This document shows positions 21,403 to 32,826 of a stretch of 64,000 bases of DNA, piece by piece. The DNA is taken from NCBI GenBank assembly GCA_006538405.1, contig BJKQ01000008.1:1550001-1614000 (forward strand). The letters run 5' to 3'. Every line of letters begins with the position of its first letter. Position 1 is the stretch's first letter. The notes beneath the pieces were generated by a model that saw only the letters and a program-made list of their open reading frames with translations, made no database searches and had not been told where the DNA came from. The position numbers and the translations under genes are program-made. The stretch is from Hansfordia pulvinata (lineage: Eukaryota; Ascomycota; Sordariomycetes; Xylariales).

Positions 21403-24400
21403 TCAGGCGCTTGGCGTTGGTGCAGCGGCAGCGGCGGGCTCGGGGGCGTCGCGGATCTTCTCGATGATCTGGAGGAAAATCTGCCTCGAGTGGACGTTGA
21501 TGTCGACAATCTTGACGCGCAGGACGGCGCCGGGGGCCAGGCTGCGCAGGGGCACGGCGGCGGCGTTGCCGTCGCCGCCCTCGGGCTGGTCCTCGATGCG
21601 GACGACGGCGGGGCGGTTGAACCAGTCGATGCGGCCGGCGAGCGAGAGGGACATGCCCTTGCGGACCGCGCCGACGGTGAACTCGAACGTCTCGGGCAGG
21701 GAGCCCTCGCCGAAGCGCCAGGCGCGCAGCATCGCGAGCAGGATCCAGTGGTCGGTGCCGTCGCCCGCGGTCAGGGCGCGGGCCTGGCGCTCGCGCACGC
21801 GCAGCATGGGCAGCTTGCGGTCCAGGGCCTCGCGGGTGAAGGGCAGGAAGCCCGCGTTGCTGTTCTTGTCGCTGCCGACGAGCGACCTGCCCGTGCGCGC
21901 CTCCTCGAGGAGGGCGGCCTCGACCTGCCAGTGGACCAGCAGGTCGGAGAAGCGGCGCAGCGGCGACGTGGCCTTGGTGTACATGTCGGTGCCGATCCAG
22001 AGGTGCGGGCCGGGCTTGGTGGTCAGCTCGTCCGGGCCGATGAGCGACTGCAGGATGCGCCACTGGCCGTCCGTGGGCTTCTCCCCGGCCTGGAGCAGCG
22101 GCTTGATGACCTCGCGCGAGTACTGGAGCAGCGCGTCGGCGTTCTGGGCCCCGTGGCGCTGCGTCCGGTACGGGATGGGGATCCCGCGGTCGTGGCACCA
22201 TTTCGCGGCCACCTCGCCCGCCAGCTTCATTGCGTTCTCCACCAGGTCGGTGCCGACCCGCTGCTCGTAGCCCACCTCGATGGCGGGCTGCCGATGCCAG
22301 TGGTCCGGCTGCGTGCCGGATTGCTCGCCAAGCGACGGTTGGGCTCGGGGACCGGCCCAGGCCTCAGCGGACCAAGCCTGCGTGGCGTCGACGTAGCTCT
22401 TGTGCGACTCGTCGTGGTCGAGAGACGTCTTGGAGCCGGGGCGCGGCTCGAAATAGGGGATGATGGCCTTTTCCGCCCGGTGGGCTTGGACTCGCTTTAC
22501 GACCTCCCTCAGCAACGATAGCTCTTGCCGTTGCTTCTCCGTCAGGTCTTGCGGGCCAGTCATCTGCCTCGTGGGAGGAGCAGGCTCGGGCATGGACCCA
22601 ACAGACAGGCTGCTTCTGCCCGCGCCCGCGGGGGATTCGTCGCCTTTGGATTCCCCTGTGGCGGAGGCAGCATCTTCGGGAGTCATGAAGACGGTGTCGG
22701 AGAGGCGCGCAGGGGTGATCTTGTTCTCCAGGACGAGGCCATCCTTGTCAACCAGGGCGCTGAAGGTAAGGCAGGGGCGGCCAGGCCCGAGAGAGAACTC
22801 TTTGCTCCCGACAAACCCAGGCATCATGCGTTCGTAGCTGCCGGACAGGTAGAGGGTCGAGGGGACGAGTTCGGCCCAGGCAGCGATGCCAGAGTCGGGC
22901 TTGATCCGCGACGCGGGATCGGCAACGTGGATGTGAACCCAGTGTTGGTCGGGCGCCGAGGTCGGCTCGATCGAGACTGCATCGTCAATGTCCTCGGTCG
23001 ATGCCGAGTCTATGGCCCACGCAGTGAGGCCCTCCCAGGTTTTCCTGGGCAAAACATTCGCACCGGGGACATCTTCCGGCCCAGAAGGCTCGAAGACATC
23101 TGGAAGCAGAGCGAGGGAGTCGGTCATAGGAACGCCCTTGATCTGCTGCTGGCGGATGTGTTCTTTAATGTTGCGGTAGTACCCGCCGCCGCACAACACC
23201 TCAACCCCGGGAAGCCGGTTGGTGTAACGGGCCGCGTTCTCCCACGCCGGGATCCAAGACACCTCCTGGAGGAACGTCCAGCCTGTCGTGGTGGAAAGCA
23301 TGTATTCTTCACCGTACCGGCCGATCAGGCGCAAGATGGCCGAGCCCAGTGAGTTGTACCTGGAATGCAGAGGAAATTTCTGATAGCCGGCCCAGGACAT
23401 CATGAAGTTCAATATCCTGGCCTCGTCACGTGTCCATTCGGGTGAGGTTGGGAGCGCGCCTCTTTGGGGGCCAAGGGTACCGTTGGGGGTGCAATCGCGG
23501 ACAGCGCGGCTGCTATCGACTGCCCGGCGGGCCTTGTCGATGAAGCCTCGCATGGTGGCGTGGTGCTGGTCGGTGGGGAGCCCGAACTGGTATTTGTGTA
23601 GGCAAGCCTCGACATAGGTGATGTTGTAGTAGTCGGACAGGGGGCTCACTTCAAACAGGTAAGACCTCGCATGGCCTATCTGCTTGGCGGGGCGGAAGAA
23701 CGTGTAGTTCTGCATCAGAGACCTGTGGATGGCATAGTAGGTCACTGGGGAGAACGGGCTCTCACTTTTCTTGCCGGCTTTTCTCGAAGCCTCCGGCCCA
23801 TTCTCGAAGGCCGGAGGAAAGAGGAGAAGAGCGATCTCGTGCAGTGTGAGATACTGGTGGGTGTGGCTGGGCATCCAGTTGGGCGTAGTCGGCTGGCCTT
23901 CCTTCCCAGGGGCAAACTCGGGCGTTTTAACGAACTTGGAGGCGTCATCAAAGGTGCTGGCGTGCTTCTTGTAGACCTCTTCGGCGTCCGCGATGAAATT
24001 CATCATCTTCTTGAGGAGGAAGGCGCCCGTCTTCCGGCTCGGGCCGTGGCCGAGCTCCCGGAGCGCACTCAGCTGCTCGGCGGGGACGTCGCGGGGAGGC
24101 AGCTCGGCGAGCACGGGCTCGAGGTCCTTGGGCTTCACAAAGTCGTTGAGTACAAAGAGGGTGCGGGCCCCGGGGCCGACGAGCCACTGGCCGGAGCTGG
24201 TGTAGAAGCTGTCGACGCCCTGGAACGTGCCGAGGCTGATGGCCACCAGGGGCCGCCGGGAGCCGGGCGAGCTCAGCTCGACGAGGGTGCCGGGGTGCAG
24301 CACGGGGTTCTCGCCGCGCAAGTCGCCGAGCTCGTCTCCCTCGAACAACGGGGCGGACAGGTCGACCTCGACCCACGACTGGCTGCTGGGCCGCGTGCCC

Positions 24401-24831
24401 GAGTTGCTCGGCATGCCCTCGGCAGGGGCGTCGTTGAGCATCTCGTGGGCCTCTCCGGGGTTCGCGAGCTCCCAGGCGCGCAGCTCGTCCCGGATGCTGC
24501 CCTTCTTGCTGTGGACTCGCGCCAGCCGGCTGCTGTCCCAGATGTCCGGCTTTCGAGCCGCGGCAGAGCCGCTGCGGGCGACGGTGCCATAGTCCTGAGC
24601 AGCAAGTCAGTGTCCGGAAACGTAAGCCAGAAGGCGCGCGAGAGACACGGGGCCGTGGCCAGGCGTGGCGTAGTGGGTGGGACGACGACGTACCTTTGTG
24701 CGTTGAAGGGCCGATGCCAGGGCGGCCGGCGAGACCGAGGCGGGCCTGGAGCCGATGGCGCGCAGATGGGCGCTGGGCTGCGCCAGGCTGCAGCGCCAGC
24801 ACACAAAGCCTCTGCGCGACGCCTGCTGCAT
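21403..24831 (-). CDS. cyt-4: Mitochondrial RNase II-family 3'-5' exoribonuclease (CYT-4/Dss1)
   Basis: Two exons on the minus strand: 24831-24694 (46 codons, phase 0) and 24594-21403, giving 1109 aa, close to Neurospora CYT-4. The 99-nt intron has a GTACGT donor and a CAG acceptor. Exon 1 starts MQQASRRGFVCWRCS, an Arg-rich mitochondrial-targeting-type N-terminus. The RNB catalytic aspartates Asp575, Asp581, Asp583 and Asp584 (AIDSASTEDIDDAVS) have exactly the spacing of E. coli RNase II D201/D207/D209/D210. A C-terminal S1-like segment (GAVLRVKIVDINVHSRQIFLQI) follows. CYT-4/Dss1 degrades and processes mitochondrial RNA with a helicase partner; here that is inferred from the family. An internal Met at 24441 opens the longest uninterrupted frame, but the conserved DYGTVARSG... 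segment upstream shows that the two-exon model is right. Confidence 0.93.
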
Positions 24832-25976
24832 CTTGGAGGCGCGTCTGGTGCAGGTGGTGAGGGGGTTGCAAAAGGAGTGTGTGTGTTACGCCTCGCCTTA
24901 CGGGGACGCCGCGATCATGACGTGGTGGACGAGTAGGCCAACAATTTTTCCACCTGACGCGACGAACGGCCCAGAGACCGCGGTGGAGAATCACCAGCTC
25001 ACGTGACTGCAGCCTTGACAGTACCGTATCAACTGTCGATATGTACGATCCGTACGTTACGAGTACTCTACGGTTCTCGCGCTACGGGACCGTCTTGTCG
25101 ACGGAGCATGGAAGCGTGCAGTGCACGCGCGTGCAGTGGACGTGGCGTGCAACCTAAGATTTCTCAAATCGATTAGTACCGTTTTCGATACGAGTGAGGA
25201 GCACGAGTACGACCGTCTCCCGTCTTCCGCTCCATACTCCTCAACCGTTTCTCCGGGGCTGAACGTTTCCGCTCTGGCCGGCCTCCTGCCGTGATATCAT
25301 TCTTGAACCATGCCAACCTCACGCTCTGCAAATTATGGCATTTCGCATCATGTGCCATTCCTCCTTTTCTCTGTACAGAATTTGCAGCATACATCTCCTA
25401 ACAAAGACGCCCGTGTAGTCTAAGTATCAAGGGGGGGCGAGTGGGTGCGTAGCGCCACGGCCGCGTAATGAAGGTAGCCCAGCATCGTCATTATTCCACA
25501 CAACCAGACGATCGATCATGACTCGGCGCATCCTCCCGTTGCGAAGAGCCCACAGCATATTTGAAAGCATCAACCTCAATTCCGCGGCTCCGGCCTCGCC
25601 AGGGCGGCTTCTCTTTCTCTGCCGCGTGTCCGCCGCCGCTCCTGGACATTCCCAGCAGCCATAGACGTCACTAGGGCTTCCACTACCAAGAGCTCCGGAA
25701 TGCCGGCGCCTCTCACTTTACACGCATTCACCACGCCCAAGCCATCACCCTCGGCGCTCAAAGGTGACCGAGATGTCGTCTTTGTCCCCGCGTGGGCTTC
25801 TTTAAGCCCGCCCCGTCGCTCCCTCTCTTTCTCCCCCCCTTTCGCACGTTCTCTCCCCTTCCCATAGCTCTGCGGTTCCTCCGTCTTCCCGTCTCTAAAC
25901 TTCCTGTCTGACTTGAAACCAAGCGGCAAGACCTGCTTACTTGATCTCTCACGCAATCTGCCTCGGAAAACTCACC
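24832..25976. promoter_or_regulatory. Divergent intergenic region, cyt-4 and Met-rich gene promoters
   Basis: About 1.1 kb between divergent genes. TACGAGT words lie near 25058 and 25190. The sequence from about 25580 to 25976 is CT-rich on the plus strand and is probably the leader of the Met-rich gene. No other gene is supported; minus-strand frames at 25576-26501 are antisense or leader shadows. Confidence 0.45.
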
Positions 25977-26617
25977 ATGGCCATCAAGAAGATCATGACC
26001 CTTGCCCTGTCCACCTCCGCCCTGGCGCAGATGTCGGGCATGGACGGGCAGGACATGCCCAGCATGGGCATGGACTCGCCGGCCACGACGCCGGCCGCGA
26101 GACCCTCCACCGACATGTCTATGGACTCCCCGGTCGCCGCCTCGACGCCGACGTCCTCTGTCTGGAGCGAGGGCGACCCCGTCATGTCCGCGGTCCCGTC
26201 GTCGGCCTCGATGCCGGCCATGTCGGCCCCGGCTGACGTCAAGGTCCAGACCAGCAGCAGTAGCAGCTCGGCGGCGTCCCGCGTGCCCTACATGATGCCA
26301 GGCATGTCCTCCATGTCCTCCATGCCGTCCATGGCCCCGTCCATGGGCAGCAGCTCTATGGCCCCGATGCCGCCCATGTCGTCCATGGCCGCCCCCATGG
26401 CGGGCATGGGCCACGGCGCTGGCGGTATGAACTCGAGCTCGACCGGCATGACGATGCCGGTCTCCGAGGGACACCTCAGCAGAGCCTCCGTAAGTCGTCA
26501 CCCCACATACCAGAGGCGTAGGCCGAATGGTAGAGCCCCAGAGCTGACGTTTGAAACCCCCAGATCACCGGCATGCTGGCTGCTGTCGTGGCTATCGGCG
26601 CCGTGTTGCAGCTTTGA
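25977..26617 (+). CDS. Small methionine-rich secreted, probably GPI-anchored protein
   Basis: Two exons, 25977-26489 (171 codons, phase 0) and 26564-26617 (17 codons and TGA), giving 188 aa. The 74-nt intron has a GTAAGT donor, a GCTGAC branch-like site and a CCCCCAG acceptor. The N-terminus IMTLALSTSALAQ is a short signal-peptide-like stretch with an ALA-Q cleavage site. The C-terminus ITGMLAAVVAIGAVLQL is hydrophobic with no charged tail, typical of a GPI signal, and is encoded entirely by exon 2. Between them is a Ser/Pro/Ala/Met-rich chain with about 29 Met in 188 residues, many as MxxM or MxM, and no Cys. Met clusters of this kind bind Cu(I) in Ctr-type transporters, so surface copper binding is a guess. 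I recognise no named family. The ATG has a good context (CTCACCATGG). Confidence 0.68.
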
Positions 26618-29114
26618 TGGCTCGGCACAAGGCCCATGCAGAGCTCAAGGGGGGGAATGCATGTTCGGATAGTTTTTGGTTAGGCGTTTTCAAGTCGCCT
26701 GGGGTTCAATGCACAGCATACGATTCGGAATCCGGTACAAACTTTGGGTGTTTTCGCTCGTTGGGACCATGGGAAGTAATGGAACTTGGGGACTGTCGTT
26801 GAGCGAGCACTGTAAACGTGTTTTGTCTCCAACATGAACGCGTATTAATTAATCTCTTCTTGGTAGTATGACACTCCCAGGGGTAAACACCCATCCAATA
26901 GCTCTGTTATGTGAGGTGGTCAATATCTTGTCAAATTTGGCCGCCCCCTCGATTGTGATTGCTGTTACCAATCAGGCAGCTGATATCGAAACAGCTTCTC
27001 GATGCGTTTCTGGGGTCCTTCACACGAACGGCTGCCCAGAGCTGGTGGTTCCCTACGCAACCCGGGGACGCGACAATTAAACTTGCGTCTGTTCGAACGA
27101 GGCTCCTTTGAGCTAGTTAGTCAGATGCCCGGGATGAGGTGCGCCAAAGCAGGGGAGCTATTGGGGTGGCTTGCGCAATGGGCGACTTGGGGTAAATGAA
27201 ATCTGCGTGACTGTCAATCCAGGCAGCTGCACACACGCTTGTGTGGTGCCCCTATCCCTTGCTTCTCTGCCGCATGCAGAGTGTGAATGCTCTGTACTCG
27301 TATATGAAATAAGTAGTCCCTGTTTTGACCTGTCAGCATGATCGCAGTCATGTTCGCGCCCAAGAGAGACTGCAGCGAAGAAGAAGACGAGATTGATCTC
27401 CATCATTAGTAAAAACGAGTAGAAAGATGCTGCATGCGCGTGTCCGGCTGCCGGCGCGGAACAGAACCAAGCTAGCCGCAGCACGCCCCAAATTACGCCC
27501 CGTTCGTGATGGGGTCACTCACAGTCCTTGTAAGATCCGGGGCATGGTGCGGCGGTAGCGCCATGCCAGGGCCCTTGGGTCTCGAACCTGGGTGCCCAGA
27601 CGATCATTTCTGGAAGCGCGCCCATCGTGAGCAAGACCCGACCCCTCATTATCCATACGAGTAGGGTAACGTGGCGGGCACGAGATGCTAATCTCGGCCG
27701 CGGCTTGCGGGGGAGAATGTGAAGAGTAACCGTACTGGCCTTCGCCGAGACAGCAGGAAGACGTGCCAGCCAGTCAACAGACTGCTGTTCATCACTGCGT
27801 CGGGGGACAACCCCTGGCGATGAGTATCCGTATACGCATGAAGCCAAGCCAGGGCCACCTGTCCAGCTTGGTTGATACGTGGTAACGGCATTCGTGTTCT
27901 CTCAGACGAGAGTATGCTTCTGGCCAAGCCACTGACTGCCTGCCCCGCGCTGGCTGGCGATCTTACCTATTCACAGCAGCCTGAATGCAATATACTCGTT
28001 CGCGAGAGGCTGTCGAGAGCACTCGTACTCGTGGTTGTGATACTCGTACTGCCCCCACGTCAACACACCATTGCTACTCGATGTCCAGAGATGCAGATGA
28101 CTGCTGCTGTGGCAGATGTGCTAGCTGGCCCTAATGCAGGAACACTGACGCACTGGGCCAGAAAAGATCGTAGCCATGAAGCTGGGTGGGTGCTGGTCAG
28201 CCAGAGTTCCGATTCCAGCGTGCCCCTTTTGCGCAGCAGTGCACTCGTCCGAGTAATAAAGGATGGTTCCCCTTGGCTGCGATCGTGGGCGATTTTCAAG
28301 ACCTGCTATTGTTAGCGGGCTTGCCGGGGCACCGGGGCATGCACTTCTTCTCGTAGCGTAACTGCGGATGGAGTACGTAGTACTCGTATCCTGGGTGAAG
28401 ACCGTTGCAACTGGGTCCTTGCGGTCCGGTTCTACTCGTAGGTTTCTATTTCTATCCGATAAACGGAGACTCGCGCTTGGGTCTTGCTGATCGTCTTGCT
28501 TGTTATCGTACTCGGACAAGTACACGCACGGATAGTTGCTAAGTTAGTCGCTTTCGTGAACGGCTGGCGGTTCTGTTCTCTTGCGGAATTGGGTGACGGC
28601 CCGGTCGGGAAGGTGATGAAGAAGGCCAGCACCGCTCGTCAACGGATTTGCCGGGGGGTTGTTATGAGGTCCGCCGACATTGACGTGGGTAGAGGCTGAC
28701 GATTGGCCGGGGGGACGTGGTATCGGTTGTGTGGGTGTGATGAGTGGTCGGCTCATCTTGCCCAGCCGGGCCCGGGCAGGGCGAATCAAGAGACAGAATC
28801 GGAGCAAGGGCCAGGAACAAGTGGTGAACGAGAATGGAGTACCTGGGCGAGGTGCAGAACAAACCTGGTCGCCGTCGTGTGGCTGTCGTGACTTTCACTT
28901 GGTGATTTGGATTTCGAGCCCTGCCTCTCGTTGTTGCCTTTGTTGGATGCCGGATCACAGATTGGCCGCGAGCCGATTGGCCGTGAGGGCTCATTGGGTG
29001 GCCCTTTGACGTCTGAAGATATGAGCAATCGAACGGCGAGACCAAGGCGGCGTGGCGAGGACGTCTGGTACCTGTCCGTGTTCTGGTTTCTGGTCGTGTT
29101 GATGAAATGATGAG

Positions 29115-29128
29115 CACTCGTACGAGTG
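29115..29128. repeat. Perfect palindrome CACTCGTACGAGTG
   Basis: A 14-nt perfect palindrome of the ACTCGTA/TACGAGT family with altered outer bases on both sides, so that symmetry is kept. Confidence 0.85.
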
Positions 29129-29992
29129 AAGCCAGCGCCTCAAGATGGGCGCGGCTGGGTGGGATAGAGGGAAGGAAGTACTCTCCCGCTTTCCACGTGT
29201 GAAAGAGTACCTACCTTACAGCCCTACTGGCGGCAGGAGCCCGGGGGTGACCGACAGCAATCTCGCTTGCGGGTCAGCAATTTCCCAGACAGCCAGTTGC
29301 GGGCCCGACCCCGGCGACTGGTGCTGAGGTCGTGGGAGTGGAAGTACTCGTACTCGGAGCCATGGATGTCCACACGGGTACCCGACATGGAAGACTCGGG
29401 CTCGTCTCGTCCCCGACAAGAAGCTGCTGCAACGGCACAACGGTCCCAAGGTTCCACTGAAGAATCTCCCAGGTACGAGTACATGTACCTAGCTCCATTG
29501 GATCCAGTCGCCCATCCCACCCCATCCCATCCCATTCACACCCACATCCATCCGCTCATCCTCTCATACCCAACAGCCCCGCGTGCCCCCCGTACGAGTA
29601 GCTCGGATCATACCATCCACCACCCTCCACCACCCAATCGACCAAACCCCCGGTTGGCTCACGACACTCGCCAGGCACGAGTCACGAATGTACATACTTC
29701 CACACCCATAGACAGGCGCGGACACGAGTCCTCGTTCTTTCACCGCGGCACGTCCTCGCCACTGTGCCCCGTCTCTGGACCAGCCACCTTGCTGCTTTGT
29801 GACAAGCAAGCCCCAGCCGAAGCCCCCCTTTCAACGGCCAGGGTGCGAGTACCCGTACATACCTCTCATCGTGTCGTCTGCTTCCTCCTCATCGCGTCTG
29901 GTCTGCCCTGCCCTCGATCCCGCTCGTGTCTCTCCTCGCCTCGGGCACACCACGGTACAAGCCGCAAGCTCCTCGGTAGGCAACGGAGAACG

Positions 29993-30008
29993 CCCCCCCC
30001 CCCCCCCC
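29993..30008. repeat. Poly-C run (C16)
   Basis: Sixteen consecutive C in non-coding DNA. Exact length is uncertain for the usual homopolymer reasons. Confidence 0.8.
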
Positions 30009-31179
30009 TGGCGACCTCCTTACCGGACCACAGCTGTGAGGGGTTTTCCTCTTTCTTCGGTGTTCCTCTATTAAGGATGGACAACCTGTCCCTCAGCCTT
30101 GGGTTGCCCGCACAACCGCCTGTACCGGTTTGTCGCCGTGGCAGTACGAGCACTGGCATTGGCTCCGGCTTTAATGAGGTTGACTCTCTTGTTGGGCCCG
30201 CGGCAGGAGAGTAGCGCTCACGCGGGAACAAATCACCACGGACTCGGCCACTCGCACGCCTGGCTCGCACAGCAGGATTACCCGCGCATGAAAGAACGCT
30301 TCTGCAGAACAGCCGGATACCACAATGAATGGACAGCATGGCCCTGCCCCCTCGGCTCACTTGTCTGCTCCAGGGAAAGCTCATCTGGCGGGATTTTCAG
30401 CAGCGACTGGGCCACGAGCCTTTCGCTGCCCGGGCCCACTCCTCCATGCGCGTAAAGAAGCTCTCGCTCTGTGCTGGGTTGCCGATCCGCTAAGCCCCTT
30501 TTAATGGCTCCAGAACCATCGCAACTAGGATCGCGCAAAGGAGACAAAGCTCGACCGAACAAAGCAGCCAACCAGGCCGCGGCTTGAGAGCGGCAACCGG
30601 CGTTAATTTGGCCAGCAGGGGGCCCCGGCGCTGCCCCTACTCGTACAAACGGGTACCTCACTTGACTACCCACGCACATGCAGTCCAGCTGTTCCACCCC
30701 GGCCGGATCCATCACCGGTCCTTGGAAGAGATGCCTGACTTGGCGCGCCGGCCAGCCCCAGTGACGGCAACCGCGCCGCAAAACAGGGCAGACCAGCACC
30801 AAGCAGAGAGGTACGAGAAATCGTAGAAGCAGAGGTAGAGGCCGAGAAGGGCGGGCCGCGGCATTGGCGTTCCTTTCCGAGACCGCGCAAGGCGGGCGCC
30901 TGCAGGCGATAAGAATAAAACCACCATGTCCGCCGTCACCACCGCCGAGCCCCCCTTTCCCTCTGCTCTTCACGAAACGATCTTCAACGTCGACGTGGTT
31001 GACCTGAAAGCACCTCCGAGGCTTTCGCCTTTCGTTTTTGCCAACCCTCTACCCACCGCTTCACTCTTTCAGCGGGCACTCTTCCACCCCACGAAGTTAC
31101 GACGTCAAGTCCACGCGATATCTAATACCTCACCTCACCCTTGGTGTATAATACCTCGAAACGGAAAACGAACGTCACG

Positions 31180-32826
31180 ATGAAGGCCACTTTTGCTGTT
31201 GCCGCCACCGCGGCGCTGGTCGGATCTGTCAGCGCCGGCAGCATCCACCACCGCCACGCCGGCCTCCACGGCCACGAGAAGAAGAACTACCCCCGTTGCG
31301 CCCGCCCCAGCAGCGCCCCCAGCAACGGCTCTGAGGAGTGCGGCTGCAAGACCATCTACACCACCGTCACCGGCGCCCCGACCCTCATCTTCCCTCCGGC
31401 GCCCTCGGTCCCGCCACCACCTCTGAGACCCCGGCCGTTGTCCCGACTCCTGTCGGCCACAGCCTGACCAGCTCCGGCGTCTACACCTTCGCCCCGACCA
31501 CGCTCACCTTGAGCCAGTCCACCACCGTCGCTGTCCCCTCCACGACCGCCCTGCCCTCCGGCACCCACGTCATCGGCGGCGTCACCACCAGTGTCACTAC
31601 CGCCACCACCGTGACCTGCCCCTACGCGACGATCGAGACCTCGGGTGATGTCACGACCAGCACCGTCAAGACCACCGAGTACGTCTGCCCCTCCAGCGGC
31701 GTCTACACCATTGCTCCCATCACCACCACCGTCTCGGCCCCCACCACCGTCAACGTCCCCTCGGTCACCACCTACGCTCCCGGCACCTACACCCAGCCCG
31801 AGATCACCACCACCATCAAGGAGACCAACACCGTCTTCTACTGCCCCTTCTCCCCCGTGGCCCCACCTCGACCCCCAAGGCGCCTGCCCCTGCTCCCGAG
31901 TACCCCCACCGCCGCCCCCGTCAAGCCGACCCGGCCCCCGTCGCCACGCCCAGCTACGTCGAGTCGCCCGCCCCCAAGCCCTCGTCGTCCAAGCCCTCCA
32001 AGCCTGCCCCACTGGCGATCTCAGCGGGCCCCCCGGTTCTCCCTACGGTATCACCTTCACCCCCTACAACCCCGAGAATGGCGACTGCATGTCCAAGGAG
32101 CGTGTCAACCAGGAGATTGCCGCCCTCGGCAAGATTGGTGTCAAGGCCGTCCGCACCTACTCCACCGACTGCAACACCCTCGAGTTCGTCGTGAGGCCTG
32201 CAAGGAGCACGGCATCCAGATGATTGTCGGCATCTTCATCAACAACAACGACTGCCTCCGCTGGCCACATTGGCGAGCAGATCACCGCTCTCAAGAACTG
32301 GGCCCAGTGGGACATTGTGCCGCTCGTCATTGTCGGTAACGAGGCCGTCCACAACAACTACTGCACCCCCCAGCAAATCGCCAACATCATCAACACCTGC
32401 AAGACCGAGTTTGCCGGCTACAACGGCAAGTTCGGCACCGCTGACACCACCGCCAGCTGGCAGAAGCCCGAGTCCAAGGCCGCCCTGTGCTCTGTCATCG
32501 ACACCCCCTGTCGTCAACGCCCATGCCTACTTCAACGCCGGAACCAGCTGCAATGAGGCCGGTCCCTTCGTCAAGGGCCAGCTCGAGATTGTCGAGGACA
32601 TCTGCGGCAAGCCCGGCCTGATTGGCGAGACTGGCTGGCCTTCTGAGGGCGACAAAACGGCCTCGCGATCACGGGCCTGGCGGAGCAGGCGATTGCCATC
32701 CACTCATCAATTGTGAAGGCTATTGGTGAGAAGGCGACTCTGTTCTCCTACCACAACGACAAGTGGAAGACTGGCGCCTCCGAGTGCTCCTTCGGCATTG
32801 CCCACGTCTTCGGCATCACGATCTAA
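31180..32826 (+). CDS. GH17 cell-wall glucanase/glucosidase (btgE-type), broken by frameshifts
   Basis: The start MKATFAVAATAALVGSVSAG is a signal peptide. It is followed by repeated Thr/Ser-rich segments (SSGVYTFAPTT, SSGVYTIAPIT, GTHVIGGVTT), a Pro-rich linker and a GH17 domain: GSPYGITFTPYNPENGDC, VRTYSTDCNTLEFV, GIFINNNDC, the acid/base VIVGNEAV, the nucleophile motif GETGWPSEGD, and the end FGIAHVFGITI. In ascomycetes this layout belongs to btgE-type wall enzymes acting on beta-1,3-glucan. The sequence as given is not one frame. At least seven single-base shifts are needed (near 31411, 31863, 32009, 32191, 32256, 32506 and 32656), nearly all in C or A runs, plus an optional compensating pair near 31905 and 31955. 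The shifts sum to -3 and the stitched frame has no internal stop and about 549 residues. Residues remain conserved throughout, so sequence error is likelier than decay. Confidence 0.8.

Larger units (their letters stand above)
26618..31179. other. Gene-free intergenic DNA (4.6 kb)
   Basis: No supported gene. About a dozen ACTCGTA/TACGAGT words cluster at 27.3-30.6 kb (27296, 27656, 28021, 28042, 28381, 28434, 29115, 29345, 29474, 29592, 30640). A C16 run lies at 29993-30008. The last ~250 nt are CT-rich, with a TATAATA-like string at about 31146 shortly before the GH17 ATG. Frames of 315 aa (29267-30214) and 231 aa (30278-30973, minus) run through repeat words and show no domains. Confidence 0.5.

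Noticed and set aside
23671..24994. Long antisense frames (421 and 348 codons) opposite cyt-4
   Set aside because: They are shadows of a GC-rich coding strand. The minus-strand frame has RNB motifs and correct splice sites; these have only Arg/Ala/Gly-rich composition.
27560..27640. Possible minus-strand tRNA with a GGTTCGAGACC-like T-loop
   Set aside because: The acceptor, D- and anticodon arms cannot be folded.
29267..30973. Frames of 315 (+) and 231 (-) codons
   Set aside because: They cross several dispersed words and a C16 run, and the composition is Pro/Ser/Arg-rich without motifs.
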